Shown: positions 19,292 through 29,869 of the stretch, piece by piece
How the letters are laid out: every line of letters starts with the position of its first letter
Position numbering within the stretch: the stretch's first letter is position 1
Assembly: GCA_009668225.1 (NCBI GenBank)
Contig: WJYK01000004.1
Location: 62,001 to 126,000 of the forward strand
DNA: 64,000 bases
Source: Enterobacteriaceae bacterium RIT693
GTDB taxonomy: Bacteria; Pseudomonadota; Gammaproteobacteria; Enterobacterales; Enterobacteriaceae
Reading direction: 5' to 3'
Translations under genes and position numbers: made by a program
The notes under the pieces: generated by a model
What the model was told of the DNA's origin: nothing
Databases searched by the model: none
What the model saw: the letters and a program-made list of their open reading frames with translations, nothing else

Positions 19292-20482
19292 TCAGGCGCG
19301 AGCCTCCTTCAGCAGCTTCTGAATAACCTGCTCTTGCTGTTCGTAGTTGCCCTCGCCGAAGGAGACATTGCGCAGCTGTCCGCGAGCGTCGAAATAATAA
19401 TGGGCTGGCCAGTACTGGTTACCGAAGGCGTTCCAGATCTGATAGTTGTTGTCGGTGACGACCGGGTAAGGCAGTTGCCATTTGCCCACCGCCTTTTTCA
19501 CCGCATCGAGATCTTTCTCCCACGGGTACTCCGGCGTATGCACGCCAATCACCACCAGGCCCCGATCTTTATACTTGTTGGCCCATTCGCGGACGTGCGG
19601 CAGCGCGTGCTGGCAGTTAATGCAGTCGAAGGTCCAAAAATCGATAAGCACGACTTTGCCTTTTAGCGCCTCTGGCGTCAGCGGCGGGCTGTTAATCCAG
19701 GCTGTTCCTCCGGAAAGCGGCGGCATCGCGCTGGTAGGTGCGGTATCCGCGATGGGCTGTAGCTTCGGTGCTGACGCAGCGGTTGGGGAAAGCGCCAGCA
19801 GGTGCTGCTCCAGCTTCGCGCCGAAGCCGTTGGCATTTTGCAGCACCGCCGTGGTGCCGGAGGCGATAAACGCCACGGTGGCCAGCATTGCTACGCCCGC
19901 CACACGCCGAAGCTGCGCCATCAGCGCCATTTTCTCACGCAGGCGAGCCAGCAGCCGGTGACCGCAGAACCACAGCAGCGCCAGCATCAGCGCGCAGCCG
20001 CTGCCGTAGGCCGCCAGCAGCAGGCCGGTGGTTACCGCCGAAGAGCCGGACAGGCTGATGCCGAGAATGGCCCCCAAAATCGGTCCGGCGCAGGGAGACC
20101 AGAGCAGCCCCACTGCAAGCCCCGCCAAAAAAGCGGACAGCATGCCGCGAGCGCGGTTGCTTTGGTTGTTGATTGCGTTCCCCAACTGCACCGCAGGCCG
20201 CATCAGGCGTTCGGCAAGCACGGGGAAGATAAGCGTCAACGCGGCAAGCGCCAGCATCGCCAGCGCAATCCAGCGGCCAACCAGCGTGGCCTTCACGATC
20301 CACTCCCCGGCAGCGCCAACCAGCAAAGCGACGGCGGTAAACATGACCACCATGCCGGCAAGCAGGGCGATGATTTGGCGTTTTTGACCGCGAAATGCGG
20401 CGAAAAGCAAGGGAATGACGGGCAGCGTACAGGGGCTTAATAAACTGAGCATACCGCCAAGAAAGGCAATCAGAACGGGCAT
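19292..20482 (-). CDS. CcdA-thioredoxin fusion (DipZ-like thiol-disulfide protein)
   Basis: 396 residues. The N-terminal half is a six-span CcdA/DsbD-type membrane domain with both conserved cysteine motifs (LLSPCTLPVIP at about 15-25 and LLWSPCAGPILGAI at about 127-140). The C-terminal part (from about 275) is a periplasmic thioredoxin/TlpA domain with the active site CINCQH preceded by DFWTFD. It should pass electrons from the cytoplasm to periplasmic thiols. The ATG at 20482 follows GAGG by about 7 nt. A two-component system lies just upstream on the same strand; joint regulation is plausible but unproven. Confidence 0.88.
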   Translation of the reverse strand: MPVLIAFLGGMLSLLSPCTLPVIPLLFAAFRGQKRQIIALLAGMVVMFTAVALLVGAAGEWIVKATLVGRWIALAMLALAALTLIFPVLAERLMRPAVQLGNAINNQSNRARGMLSAFLAGLAVGLLWSPCAGPILGAILGISLSGSSAVTTGLLLAAYGSGCALMLALLWFCGHRLLARLREKMALMAQLRRVAGVAMLATVAFIASGTTAVLQNANGFGAKLEQHLLALSPTAASAPKLQPIADTAPTSAMPPLSGGTAWINSPPLTPEALKGKVVLIDFWTFDCINCQHALPHVREWANKYKDRGLVVIGVHTPEYPWEKDLDAVKKAVGKWQLPYPVVTDNNYQIWNAFGNQYWPAHYYFDARGQLRNVSFGEGNYEQQEQVIQKLLKEARA

Positions 20483-20610
20483 AACACACCTCACGGTTAC
20501 AGGATGATTTCAGGCTATTTAACCCGCCTGATGTGTTCGTGATGTGTGGGAAAACCGCCCTGATTGTCAGTTTGTTTGTCGGCCGCTTAGCCGCATACAG
20601 AGCGATACAA

Positions 20611-21912
20611 TCAGGAGACAGGCAGCGTGATGCCGGCCTTCAGCCCGCCCTGCGGCTGGTTGGTGAGCGTTAACTTTCCACCAAGCTGACCGACAAGCTG
20701 GGCGGCAATCGCCAGACCAAGCCCGGTGCCGCCGGTGTCGCGGTTTCTGGAGCTTTCCACGCGGTAAAAAGGCTGTAAAACGGCGCCCAGCTCCTCTTCG
20801 GGGATCCCCGGGCCGTTATCGGTAACCGTCAGCGTGACCTGGTTTGCTTCTTTGCTCAGGCTGACGTCAGCGGCGGTGCCAAACTTCAGCGCATTATCCA
20901 GCAGATTGGTCAGGATGCGGCGCAGCGCCTGGGGGCGAGTTGAAAGAGGAAGCGCCGCCTCCGGGGCAGTAAACGCCACCGCTTTACCGACGTCCTGATA
21001 GTCGCAGGCAATGCTGTCCACAAAAGCCCGAAGCTCAAGGCGCTGCGGCGTTTCTTCCAGGCTTTCTGACGACCGCGCATAGGCGATTCCCTCGCGTACC
21101 AGATGCGTCATGTTATCCAGATCCTGCATTAGTTTGTCGCGCAGCTCCGGCTCATCGCTCATCTCAAGGCGCAGCTTCATGCGGGTGATGGGCGTCTGCA
21201 AATCATGTGAAATAGACGCCAGGATCTGAGTGCGCTCTTTCAGGTGTCCCTGGATTCGCGCCTGCATCGCGTTAAATGCTTTTGCCGCGTGTTCAACCTC
21301 AATCGGGCCGCTTTCCTGCATCGCCGTCGGACTTGTGCTGGCCGGCTCCAGCGCTTCAACGGCGCGGGTAAAGCGGGTAAACGGCAGTACCACCTGGCGC
21401 ACGGCAAACCAGGCACAAAGCGCCAGTAGCACTAGCTGAATAGCAATCACCACCGGCAGCCAGCTTTCAATCGGCGGCATACGCGGCGTAAGGTCGATGG
21501 TCAGCGGCGAGCCGTCGGCCAGCGTCAAATGGGCCTGAATATGGGAACGCATGCCGGGAATGGCGGTGAAAGTCAGCCTGTAGCGCTCGCCCAGCGCCTC
21601 TTTCAGCGAAGCAATGGCATCTTTCGAACGTTCGTCGGCAGGCGGCTTTCCTGGCGTACCTTGCCCAAGAATGTAGTGATAGTTTTCCCGGGCAAGCCTG
21701 TCCAGCCAGGCGGGGCGCTCATTGGCCGCTAGCTTGTCGAGGATAGCCACGCTGGTGGAAACGTTGTTTTGCAGGTTATCCAGCATCACGCTGCGGGCGC
21801 TGTTCATTCGCTCAAGAGTGGTCAGCGCCAGGGTCAGGCCGTTAGCCAGCAGCAGGCCGACGAGAACGATGAGAAACAGCCGGGACAGCAGGGAGCGGGG
21901 CCACAGCCTCAT
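20611..21912 (-). CDS. OmpR-type system sensor histidine kinase (EnvZ/RstB-like)
   Basis: 433 residues: one N-terminal membrane span (about 9-32), a periplasmic sensor of about 120 residues, a second span (about 150-170), a HAMP region, the HisKA box LASISHDLQTPITRMK with the phospho-accepting His, and an HATPase domain with the N-box LLDNALKFG and the G-boxes DNGPGIPEE and GGTGLGLAIA. The start overlaps the end of the response regulator by 4 nt, so both are made from one transcript. The signal is unknown; the adjacent thiol-disulfide protein suggests envelope stress, as inference. Confidence 0.9.
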   Translation of the reverse strand: MRLWPRSLLSRLFLIVLVGLLLANGLTLALTTLERMNSARSVMLDNLQNNVSTSVAILDKLAANERPAWLDRLARENYHYILGQGTPGKPPADERSKDAIASLKEALGERYRLTFTAIPGMRSHIQAHLTLADGSPLTIDLTPRMPPIESWLPVVIAIQLVLLALCAWFAVRQVVLPFTRFTRAVEALEPASTSPTAMQESGPIEVEHAAKAFNAMQARIQGHLKERTQILASISHDLQTPITRMKLRLEMSDEPELRDKLMQDLDNMTHLVREGIAYARSSESLEETPQRLELRAFVDSIACDYQDVGKAVAFTAPEAALPLSTRPQALRRILTNLLDNALKFGTAADVSLSKEANQVTLTVTDNGPGIPEEELGAVLQPFYRVESSRNRDTGGTGLGLAIAAQLVGQLGGKLTLTNQPQGGLKAGITLPVS

Positions 21913-22649
21913 TCTCGCGCCTCAACGATGGTGACGGGAACGGAAAGCACATAGCCTTCGCTACGCACGGTTTTGATGTAGGCCGGGGTACGTGCATCCT
22001 CGTTTAAGCGCTGTCGCACGCGGCTGACCAGCAAATCAATAGAGCGCTCGAACAGCTCGGCATCGCGGCCTTGCGTCAGGTTTAGCAGCTGATCGCGCGT
22101 CAACACGCGCTGCGGATGATCCAAAAACACGCGCAGCAGGCGGTATTCCGCGCCGCTCAGCGCAACGATCGTGCCCTGTAAATCAATCAAGTGGCGAGCG
22201 GAAGTATCCAGCTTCCACTCGCCGAAAGCGATGATCCTGCCCGCTTCGGTCACCTGCAAATTGGGCGGCAACGCGCGGAAGCGGCGGAGGATCGCTTTGA
22301 TCCGCGCCAGCAGCTCGCGGGCGACAAAAGGCTTAACCACGTAGTCATCTGCACCCATCTCCAGGCCGAGGATCCTGTCGGTATCTTCGTTTCTGGCGGT
22401 TAGCATCAGGACTGGCAGGTCTTTATGTTTATCGCTGCGCAGCTGGCGGCACAGCGTCAGCCCGTCATCGCCGGGCATCATCACGTCCAACACCACTAAG
22501 TCGACGTGCTGCTTGTCCAGCACGGCACGCATCTCCTTGCCGTTTGCCGCGCCGCTTGCCCGGTAGCCTGATTTTTCCAGATAGCTGACGATAAGCTCGC
22601 GAATATCGCGGTCGTCGTCCACCACGAGAATATGATCGATGTGTTCCAC
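21909..22649 (-). CDS. OmpR-family response regulator
   Basis: 246 residues. The receiver domain has the acidic pair in VVDDDRDI, the phospho-acceptor Asp in VVLDVMMPGDDG (about residue 56) and the conserved Lys in DYVVKPF. The C-terminal winged helix ends with the OmpR/PhoB wing motif YIKTVRSEGYVLSVPV. It is the first gene of the pair with the kinase. The 78-nt gap to the downstream hydrolase does not decide whether that gene is a target. Confidence 0.92.
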   Translation of the reverse strand: MEHIDHILVVDDDRDIRELIVSYLEKSGYRASGAANGKEMRAVLDKQHVDLVVLDVMMPGDDGLTLCRQLRSDKHKDLPVLMLTARNEDTDRILGLEMGADDYVVKPFVARELLARIKAILRRFRALPPNLQVTEAGRIIAFGEWKLDTSARHLIDLQGTIVALSGAEYRLLRVFLDHPQRVLTRDQLLNLTQGRDAELFERSIDLLVSRVRQRLNEDARTPAYIKTVRSEGYVLSVPVTIVEARE

Positions 22650-22727
22650 CTGGTGCTCCCGGCGCTAAAAATGAAGGGTAAAACTAGCATAGCCGTTCAT
22701 TAGTGAACGGCTGCGCTTCTTTTTTTA

Positions 22728-23711
22728 CTACAGCTTACCGGCATCTACTACTGCCTTCACAAACGCTTCCGGCGCTTCCTGCGGTGGGTTGTGGCCTATA
22801 TTGCCGCTGAAGGTGCGGTGTTCATATTTGCCGGTAAATTTCGCGGCATACGCTGCCGGTGCCGGATGTGGCGCGCCGTTATTGTCGCCTTCAATCGTGA
22901 TGCTCGGTACGGTGATGTCCGGCAGTGCGGCCAGCTTTTTCTCATCCGCCGCGTATTTCTGCTCGCCGTTTTCCAGCCCCTGGCGCCAGCGATAGTTGCT
23001 CAGCGTAATGGCGACGTGATCGGGGTTATCCAGCGATTTGGCGCTGGTGTTAAAGGTTTCGTCGCTGAACTTCCAGCCCGGCGAAGCCTGCTGCCAGATC
23101 AATCTGGCGAACTCATGGGTATTCTTCTCGTAGCCTGCCGCGCCGCGTGGAGTGGCGAAGTAGAACTGATACCACCATTGCAGTTCGGCCTGCGGCGGCA
23201 GCGGTTTTTTCCCGGCTTCCTGGCTGCTGATTAGGTATCCGCTGACCGACACCAGCGCTTTCACTCGGTCGGGGTGCAGCGCCGCCACAATGTCCGCCGT
23301 GCGTGCGCCCCAGTCATACCCGCCGAAAATGGCCTGTTTGATATGTAATGCGTCCAACAGCGCAACCGTATCCTGAGCCAGCGCGGCAGGCTCGCCGTTG
23401 CGTGGCGTGGAAGGGGAAAGGAAGCGGGTGCTGCCGAAGCCACGCAGCTCAGGCACGATAACCCGGTAACCCTGTTTTGCCAGCTCAGGCGCCACGGCGC
23501 CAAAGCTGTTGATGTCGTAAGGCCAGCCGTGCAGCAGAATGACCGGCTGCCCGTCTTTTGGGCCGAGATCGACATAGCCGACGTTCAGCACACCCGCGTT
23601 AATCTGTTTTATCTGATTAACATCAAAACCCGCAGCTTCCGCCTGGCAGGCGAAAACGACGGACAGGGAAAGGGGAGCAATCAGCGCAGACAGGGTGAAT
23701 TTGTTGAACAT
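22728..23711 (-). CDS. Secreted alpha/beta hydrolase (epoxide hydrolase / haloalkane dehalogenase fold)
   Basis: 327 residues with an N-terminal signal peptide (about 1-26, ending ACQAEA). Catalytic features: the oxyanion-hole motif LLHGWPYD; the nucleophile elbow GGYDWGART with Asp in the nucleophile position, as in epoxide hydrolases and haloalkane dehalogenases rather than Ser esterases; and a C-terminal His in NIGHNPPQEAPE. The substrate is unknown. A signal peptide is unusual for this fold in enterobacteria and would place the enzyme in the periplasm. A hairpin at 22690-22711 lies beyond its stop. Confidence 0.85.
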   Translation of the reverse strand: MFNKFTLSALIAPLSLSVVFACQAEAAGFDVNQIKQINAGVLNVGYVDLGPKDGQPVILLHGWPYDINSFGAVAPELAKQGYRVIVPELRGFGSTRFLSPSTPRNGEPAALAQDTVALLDALHIKQAIFGGYDWGARTADIVAALHPDRVKALVSVSGYLISSQEAGKKPLPPQAELQWWYQFYFATPRGAAGYEKNTHEFARLIWQQASPGWKFSDETFNTSAKSLDNPDHVAITLSNYRWRQGLENGEQKYAADEKKLAALPDITVPSITIEGDNNGAPHPAPAAYAAKFTGKYEHRTFSGNIGHNPPQEAPEAFVKAVVDAGKL

Positions 23712-23880
23712 GATGTTTTCTCCGAAGCCGTTATAAAGTGTTCGGCTATCACATCATGGGATTGTAGGCGGCGTGTTTTCCAAACCGCCCTTTTTGCATG
23801 GTGGCGTATCTGGCGGAGTCGTGGATACAGTGTGATACAAAGCGTAAGAGGGGGATGCTTCTTTGATGCATGTTATACCG

Positions 23881-24220
23881 ATGACGATGAGAGTCGAGGA
23901 TAAGGACGTTGCTGCTGGTCTTGAAGCGACGGTGACGTTCAGCGTGGCTGCGGGTTAAAAGCCAGGCTCGGTTTCGGCTTAAATCGCCTCCGTTTTCTCT
24001 CCGACTGGCCAGGGTCCGGGCGTCGGGAACGGCCGGAGGCTGAGAGCGTCGGGAACGCATCTCAGCCGACCCAGGACTGGGAGATAAAACGGAGGTCTGC
24101 CGCTTTAGCGGTCGATTTATTTGGCCGGGAGTCCGGGGTCTCGGGGGAATGACGGTGATTCTCCCGAGACGTTCACCGGTTCGGTGGTGACATGTGAAGC
24201 AGGACTGGAGGTGAACGGAA
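23881..24220 (+). repeat. Repeat family R548, copy A: right half only
   Basis: About 340 bp aligning with the right part of the full copy at 34417-34964. It carries the internal block with ACGGAGGTCTGCCGCTTTAG, the right-end hairpin, the inner inverted segment CGTTCACCGGTTCGG and the terminal GAGGTGAACGGAA. The left part is missing. A 26-bp insertion containing a second copy of CGTCGGGAAC distinguishes it from copy B. Small reading frames inside it are products of the repeat, not genes. Confidence 0.88.
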
Positions 24221-24253
24221 CTTTAGCCGATCCTTCATAGAGCGTATTTGTGA

Positions 24254-25834
24254 CTAAGAGACCGCCCTTGGTGCAAGCCCCGGCGCTTGCCACATCGACG
24301 TCGTCAGGCCGCTGTCCACCAGCGTTAACTGGTCGGCATACACTTTCTGCCACTTGCGCTTCATCTCGTCGTAAAGCTCGCGGTGCGCCGGATTTGGCGT
24401 GAACGCTCTCTGCCATTGCACAAGGCGTTCGCCGGTATTGGCCAATGAATCGAAAAGCCCGGCTCCGACGCCCGCCGCAATGGCGCAGCCCAGCGCCGTT
24501 GCCTCTTTCACCACGGGAACGCGTACCGGCAGGCCGGTCACATCGCTGAGGATCTGGCTCCACAGCACGCCTTTTGAGCCGCCGCCGGCAAAGACCAGCG
24601 AGTCGAACTTCACGCCCGAAAAGCCGGAAATCTGTTCCAGATTACAGGCCGACACAATCGCCGCATTTTCCTCTAACGCGCGGAATAGCGTGGCTTTGTT
24701 GCACTTTTCAGGGTCGATGGAGAGGTTAATAAACGACGGCGCGGCGTGGTACCACTGCTTGAAATGCATGGCGTCGGAGAAAATCGGCATCACGCCGTGG
24801 GAGCCTGCGGGTACGCGGCTTGCCATCTCTTCCATCAGCGCATAGGTATCTACGCCGAGACGCTCGGCAAGCAGCTTTTCTTCCGCGCAGAAGGCGTCCC
24901 GGAACCAGCGCATTGTCAGGCCGGTAAAGAAGCTGATCGATTCCGCCTGCACCATGTTGTGAATCACGTGCGGGTTTATACGGATGTTCATTTCAGGGTC
25001 GGTTTTGATCGCCGGGAGGTTCACCACCTGCTGCCAGAACGTGCCGCCCAACACCGCAGTTTGCCCGGCGCGGACGATGCCCAGCCCCAGGCAGCCCAGC
25101 TGAACATCGCCGCCGCCCATCACCACCGGCGTGCCTTGCACCAGGCCGCTCTCTTCGGCAGCCTGGTGCGTTACGCCGCCCAGCACGGTGCCGGTTTCTT
25201 TTACCGGGGAGAGAATGTCGGCACGCAGCCCTGCCATATCAAGCAGGGCAGGTCGCCAGCCTCGCGTGGCCAGATCCAGCATACCGGTTGTCCCGGCGTT
25301 GGACGGGTCGACCGCCAGCTCACCGGAAAGCTTCGCGGCGAGCCAGTCACCGATCATGGTGACAGTGGCCGCTTTGCGGTAGATATCCGGGCGATGATGC
25401 GCCAGCCAAAGCAGGCGCGGCATGGCGCTGAGCGCCAGCGTCTGACCCGATACGTGGTAGACTTCGGACTCAAACTGGAAGTCGTGGATCTCTTTAAGCT
25501 CGCTGACCTCGCGGCTGGCGCGAGCATCAACGTTGGCGCAGGCCCAAATCGGCTCGCCGCTACCGTCGTAAAGCACAATTCCTTCGCGCATCGAGCAACA
25601 GGAAATAGCGCTTATCGCCGCAGGAGAAAGGCTGGCCTTATACAAGGCCTCGCGGATGCAGCGGCAGGCGAGCTGCCAGTTGACGGCAAGATCAAACTCC
25701 ATCGATCCCGGTACATTCTCCACGCTCAGGTGTTTCCACTCGGCCTGGCCCACGGCAATCTGGCGGCCATTGGTGTCGAAGATCACGGCACGGATACTCC
25801 CCGTTCCGGCGTCCAGCGCAAGTAAATAGCTCAT
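24254..25834 (-). CDS. lsrK: Autoinducer-2 kinase LsrK
   Basis: Phosphorylates autoinducer-2 (DPD) in the cytoplasm, the step that traps AI-2 and makes the LsrR ligand. The 526 residues have the FGGY-kinase layout: N-terminal [20 protein letters not shown] (phosphate loop), the E. coli LsrK-like [11 protein letters not shown], and the second-domain motif [18 protein letters not shown] at about 420. Length agrees with E. coli LsrK (530). It is divergent from lsrFG with 169 nt between them. The regulator lsrR and the transporter genes lsrACDB, normally located in this gap, are absent. The C-terminus ([13 protein letters not shown]) is intact, so the enzyme looks functional. Confidence 0.93.
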   Translation of the reverse strand: MSYLLALDAGTGSIRAVIFDTNGRQIAVGQAEWKHLSVENVPGSMEFDLAVNWQLACRCIREALYKASLSPAAISAISCCSMREGIVLYDGSGEPIWACANVDARASREVSELKEIHDFQFESEVYHVSGQTLALSAMPRLLWLAHHRPDIYRKAATVTMIGDWLAAKLSGELAVDPSNAGTTGMLDLATRGWRPALLDMAGLRADILSPVKETGTVLGGVTHQAAEESGLVQGTPVVMGGGDVQLGCLGLGIVRAGQTAVLGGTFWQQVVNLPAIKTDPEMNIRINPHVIHNMVQAESISFFTGLTMRWFRDAFCAEEKLLAERLGVDTYALMEEMASRVPAGSHGVMPIFSDAMHFKQWYHAAPSFINLSIDPEKCNKATLFRALEENAAIVSACNLEQISGFSGVKFDSLVFAGGGSKGVLWSQILSDVTGLPVRVPVVKEATALGCAIAAGVGAGLFDSLANTGERLVQWQRAFTPNPAHRELYDEMKRKWQKVYADQLTLVDSGLTTSMWQAPGLAPRAVS

Positions 25835-26003
25835 CAGCAGACCTCTTCCGTCGTCCGTTCAATAAATAAACTCTTATTCATTGCTGGCGATCCGATCGAT
25901 CTATTTGGGTGTTTTGTGATCGCTGCACGGTTGCAATCGCCGATCCCTGACTAACTTTTTGAACACTATCTCTTATTCACACACGGATCCGGGAGAGGAC
26001 GTC
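25835..26003. promoter_or_regulatory. Divergent lsrK / lsrF control region
   Basis: The 169-nt gap between divergent genes contains two direct copies of CTCTTATTCA, at 25871-25880 and 25970-25979, 99 bp apart. They may be operator sites or the two sides of a deletion scar. A TGTGATCGCTGCAC stretch near 25916 is only half a CRP-like site. No trace of lsrR or lsrA coding sequence is recognisable. Confidence 0.4.
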
Positions 26004-26894
26004 ATGGCAGATCTGGATGATATTAAAGACGGAAAAGACTTCGGTATTGGTCAGCCGCAGGAGAACCGGGCTTTTTACCTGAAGGGCAGCGGAGCGCTGG
26101 ACTGGGGCATGCAGTCGCGGCTGGCGAGGATCTTTAACCCGGACACCGGGCGTACCGTGATGCTGGCCTTCGATCACGGCTATTTTCAGGGGCCAACCAC
26201 CGGGCTTGAGCGCATCGATCTCTCGATTGCGCCGCTGTTCCCCGAAACCGACGTACTGATGTGTACGCGTGGGATCCTCCGCAGCGTCGTGCCTCCGGCA
26301 ACCAACAAGCCGATTGTGCTGCGTGCCTCCGGCGGTAACTCCATTCTCAGTGAACTCTCGCGTGAAAGCGTCGCGGTGACGATGGAGGATGCTTTGCGCC
26401 TCAATGCCTGTGCGGTGGCCGCGCAGATTTATATCGGCAGCGAATATGAGCACCAGTCAATCAACAACATCATCAAGCTGGTGGATGAAGGTACGCGCTA
26501 CGGCATCCCTACGCTTGCGGTGACCGGCGTCGGTAAAGAGATGGCGCGTGATGCTCGCTATTTCTCGCTGGCAAGCCGCATTGCCGCCGAGCTTGGGGCG
26601 CAGTTTGTGAAAACCTACTTCGTCGAGGAAGGCTTTGAGAAAGTCGCCGCCAGCTGCCCGGTGCCGATTGTCATCGCCGGGGGCAAAAAACTGCCCGAAC
26701 AGGAAGCGCTGGACATGTGCTTTAAGGCGATAGACCAGGGGGCGTCCGGCGTGGATATGGGGCGCAATATCTTCCAGTCTGAAGCGCCGCTGGCGATGCT
26801 GCAGGCGGTGAAAAAAGTCGTGCACGAGAATATGTCGGCCCGCGAGGCTTATCAGTTCTGGCTTGAAGCGAAACATCAGGGAGGTAAGGCATGA
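26004..26894 (+). CDS. lsrF: 3-hydroxy-5-phosphonooxypentane-2,4-dione thiolase LsrF
   Basis: Last step of phospho-AI-2 degradation: transfers an acetyl group from the isomerised product to CoA. The 296 residues (E. coli LsrF 291) have the DeoC/FbaB-type aldolase TIM-barrel. Conserved segments are [29 protein letters not shown], the catalytic Lys region [14 protein letters not shown] and [13 protein letters not shown]. The ATG at 26004 ([14 protein letters not shown]) is chosen for its GGGAGAG Shine-Dalgarno and the E. coli-like N-terminus; an upstream in-frame ATG at 25959 lacks both. It overlaps lsrG by 4 nt. Confidence 0.94.
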   Translation: MADLDDIKDGKDFGIGQPQENRAFYLKGSGALDWGMQSRLARIFNPDTGRTVMLAFDHGYFQGPTTGLERIDLSIAPLFPETDVLMCTRGILRSVVPPATNKPIVLRASGGNSILSELSRESVAVTMEDALRLNACAVAAQIYIGSEYEHQSINNIIKLVDEGTRYGIPTLAVTGVGKEMARDARYFSLASRIAAELGAQFVKTYFVEEGFEKVAASCPVPIVIAGGKKLPEQEALDMCFKAIDQGASGVDMGRNIFQSEAPLAMLQAVKKVVHENMSAREAYQFWLEAKHQGGKA

Positions 26895-27181
26895 ACGTAA
26901 CGCTGGTGGAGATAAACATTAAGCCAGAGCGCGTCGACGAGTTTCTGGCGGTGTTTCAGGCGAATCACGAAGGGGCTATCAGGGAGCCCGGCAATTTACG
27001 CTTCGACGTGCTGCAGGACCCGGATGTTGCGACGCGATTTTTTATCTACGAGGCTTATCTGGATGAGGCCGCCGTGCTGGCGCACAAGAAGACGCCGCAC
27101 TACCTCGCCTGCGTTGAGAAGCTGGATGAGATGATGTCTGAGCCGCGTAAGAAGCGGAGTTTTATCGGGCTGCTGCCGTAG
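26891..27181 (+). CDS. lsrG: (4S)-4-hydroxy-5-phosphonooxypentane-2,3-dione isomerase LsrG
   Basis: 96-residue ABM-fold isomerase acting on phospho-AI-2 before LsrF. The sequence [18 protein letters not shown], then [10 protein letters not shown] and [10 protein letters not shown], matches E. coli LsrG in length and motifs. The start overlaps the lsrF stop by 4 nt, so the two are co-translated. No autoinducer importer is encoded nearby, so these enzymes would have to use AI-2 entering by another route (for example RbsB or a distant lsrACDB). Confidence 0.93.
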   Translation: MNVTLVEINIKPERVDEFLAVFQANHEGAIREPGNLRFDVLQDPDVATRFFIYEAYLDEAAVLAHKKTPHYLACVEKLDEMMSEPRKKRSFIGLLP

Positions 27182-27187
27182 ATATTG

Positions 27188-27224
27188 CCCCTCACCCTGG
27201 CCCTCTCCCCAGTGGGGAGAGGGG
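27188..27224. repeat. GC-rich palindromic repeat (CCCTCTCCCC...GGGGAGAGGG), copy 1
   Basis: A 37-bp unit, CCCCTCACCCTGG followed by the palindrome CCCTCTCCCC-AGT-GGGGAGAGGG. The same unit occurs inverted at 35068-35104. It lies just after lsrG and can act as a terminator-like stem. Confidence 0.8.
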
Positions 27225-27311
27225 AAAAAACAAAGGCGTGAATAGGAATAATGCTTTCTGCACTGCAGAAGGTGATAAAACAACAGAAGGTGAATAGCAG
27301 GCACGGAAAAC

Positions 27312-27340
27312 TCCCTCTCCCTTTTAGGGAGAGGGGGGGG
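27312..27340. repeat. GC-rich palindromic repeat, shorter variant
   Basis: Stem CTCCCTCTCCC / GGGAGAGGGGGG around TTTTA, related to the unit at 27188. It is placed 9 nt beyond the patA stop, so it probably ends or stabilises patA mRNA. Confidence 0.65.
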
Positions 27341-27348
27341 AGGGCCAG

Positions 27349-28851
<1,503 letters not shown>

Positions 28852-28984
28852 CTACGCCTGTGCAATAATTAATCACAATAGATTACATTTTGCGTGTTTT
28901 AATGCTGGCGGCGGCGCCGTGCTTTGAAAGGAAATAGGGGATGTTGCTTTATAAACAGGCAATTTGCCCTGGAATGGTGCAAAA

Positions 28985-29142
28985 GGAAGGGCTATCACCG
29001 TTGGCCTTTCCAGGTTATGTCGCATGATTCCCTGCATAGCGCCATTGTGCGCGCAGACAAAGCCCTGTATTACGGTAAAAATACCGGCCGTAATCGCTGC
29101 ATTTTGGCTTTGTCTGACGAAGGAATGGTAACGCTGGAATAA
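28985..29142 (+). pseudogene. Remnant of a GGDEF (diguanylate cyclase) gene, 3' end
   Basis: In one frame the sequence reads KGRAITVGLSRLC, like the last beta-strand region of a GGDEF domain. In the next frame it continues DSLHSAIVRADKALYYGKN then TGRNRC, the diagnostic C-terminal end of GGDEF domains (RADxALYxAKxxGRN). The two halves are joined only by a frameshift, and no GGDEF active-site segment or start is found upstream to patA. This is the decayed tail of a diguanylate cyclase gene. Confidence 0.7.
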
Positions 29143-29146
29143 CGCG

Positions 29147-29869
29147 TTACGCGTGCGCCATCCTGTGCTCACCGTTAACCAGTGCAGCCCGATCGAAGCT
29201 GCGTTCGATAACGCCGTTCGCCATAAACGCCGCGCGGTCGGACATATGGGCAATCACGTCGGCATCGTGGCTGACCAGCAGGTAGGTCATGCCGTGCTGC
29301 TGTTTCAGGCGATTGAGCAGGTTGAGGATCTCAGCCTGCACCGACATATCCAGCGCGGAAGTTGGTTCGTCCAGCAGCAGGATCTTAGGGCGCAGCAGCA
29401 ATGCTCGTGCAATCGCCACGCGCTGGCGCTGGCCGCCGGAAAGCTGGTGCGGGTAACGCTTTGCCGCATCGGCCGGCAGCCCAACCTGGCTTAACGCTTC
29501 TTCCACGCGGGCTTCGATAGAGCTCTCCCCGTGGATTTTTAGCGGTTCAGCCAGCGTGCGCCAAATCGTGTGGTTTGGGTGCAGCGAGGCGTAAGGATCC
29601 TGGAACACCATCTGCACTTCTCGACGCAGCGCCCCCTGAAAACGTCTCCCTGCAACAATGTTATTGCCCAGCAGTTCCACGCGGCCTTTCCACTCACGCT
29701 GTAGCCCGGCAAGCACGCGCAGGATGGTCGATTTCCCGCAACCGGAAGCGCCAATCAGGCTAAAAGTCTCACCCTGCTCAATCGCGAAACTGGCCCCGGC
29801 GACGGCGGTTTTGATGCCGCCTTTTGCGGCAAACTCGACGCTCAGATTTTCAATGTTAACGATCGCCAT
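29147..29869 (-). CDS. Peptide/nickel-type ABC transporter ATP-binding protein (DppF/OppF-like)
   Basis: 240 residues with a complete ATPase: Walker A GASGCGKSTILR (about 38-49), Q-loop VFQDPYASLHPN, signature LSGGQRQRVAIARAL, Walker [13 protein letters not shown] and the H-loop LLVSHDADV. It lacks the C-terminal oligopeptide-type extension. The start at 29869 overlaps the end of the other ATPase gene, and AGGAG precedes it. It is the last gene of the five-gene importer operon at 29147-34213. Confidence 0.92.
   Translation of the reverse strand: MAIVNIENLSVEFAAKGGIKTAVAGASFAIEQGETFSLIGASGCGKSTILRVLAGLQREWKGRVELLGNNIVAGRRFQGALRREVQMVFQDPYASLHPNHTIWRTLAEPLKIHGESSIEARVEEALSQVGLPADAAKRYPHQLSGGQRQRVAIARALLLRPKILLLDEPTSALDMSVQAEILNLLNRLKQQHGMTYLLVSHDADVIAHMSDRAAFMANGVIERSFDRAALVNGEHRMAHA

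Noticed and set aside
23749-24060. Minus-strand frame MRSRRSQPPAVPDARTL overlapping repeat copy A
   Set aside because: It is produced by the repeat sequence and has no family resemblance beyond other translated copies of the repeat.
24746-25825. A 359-codon open frame on the plus strand inside lsrK
   Set aside because: It is the antisense shadow of a full-length, well-matched LsrK; its translation has no recognisable motifs.
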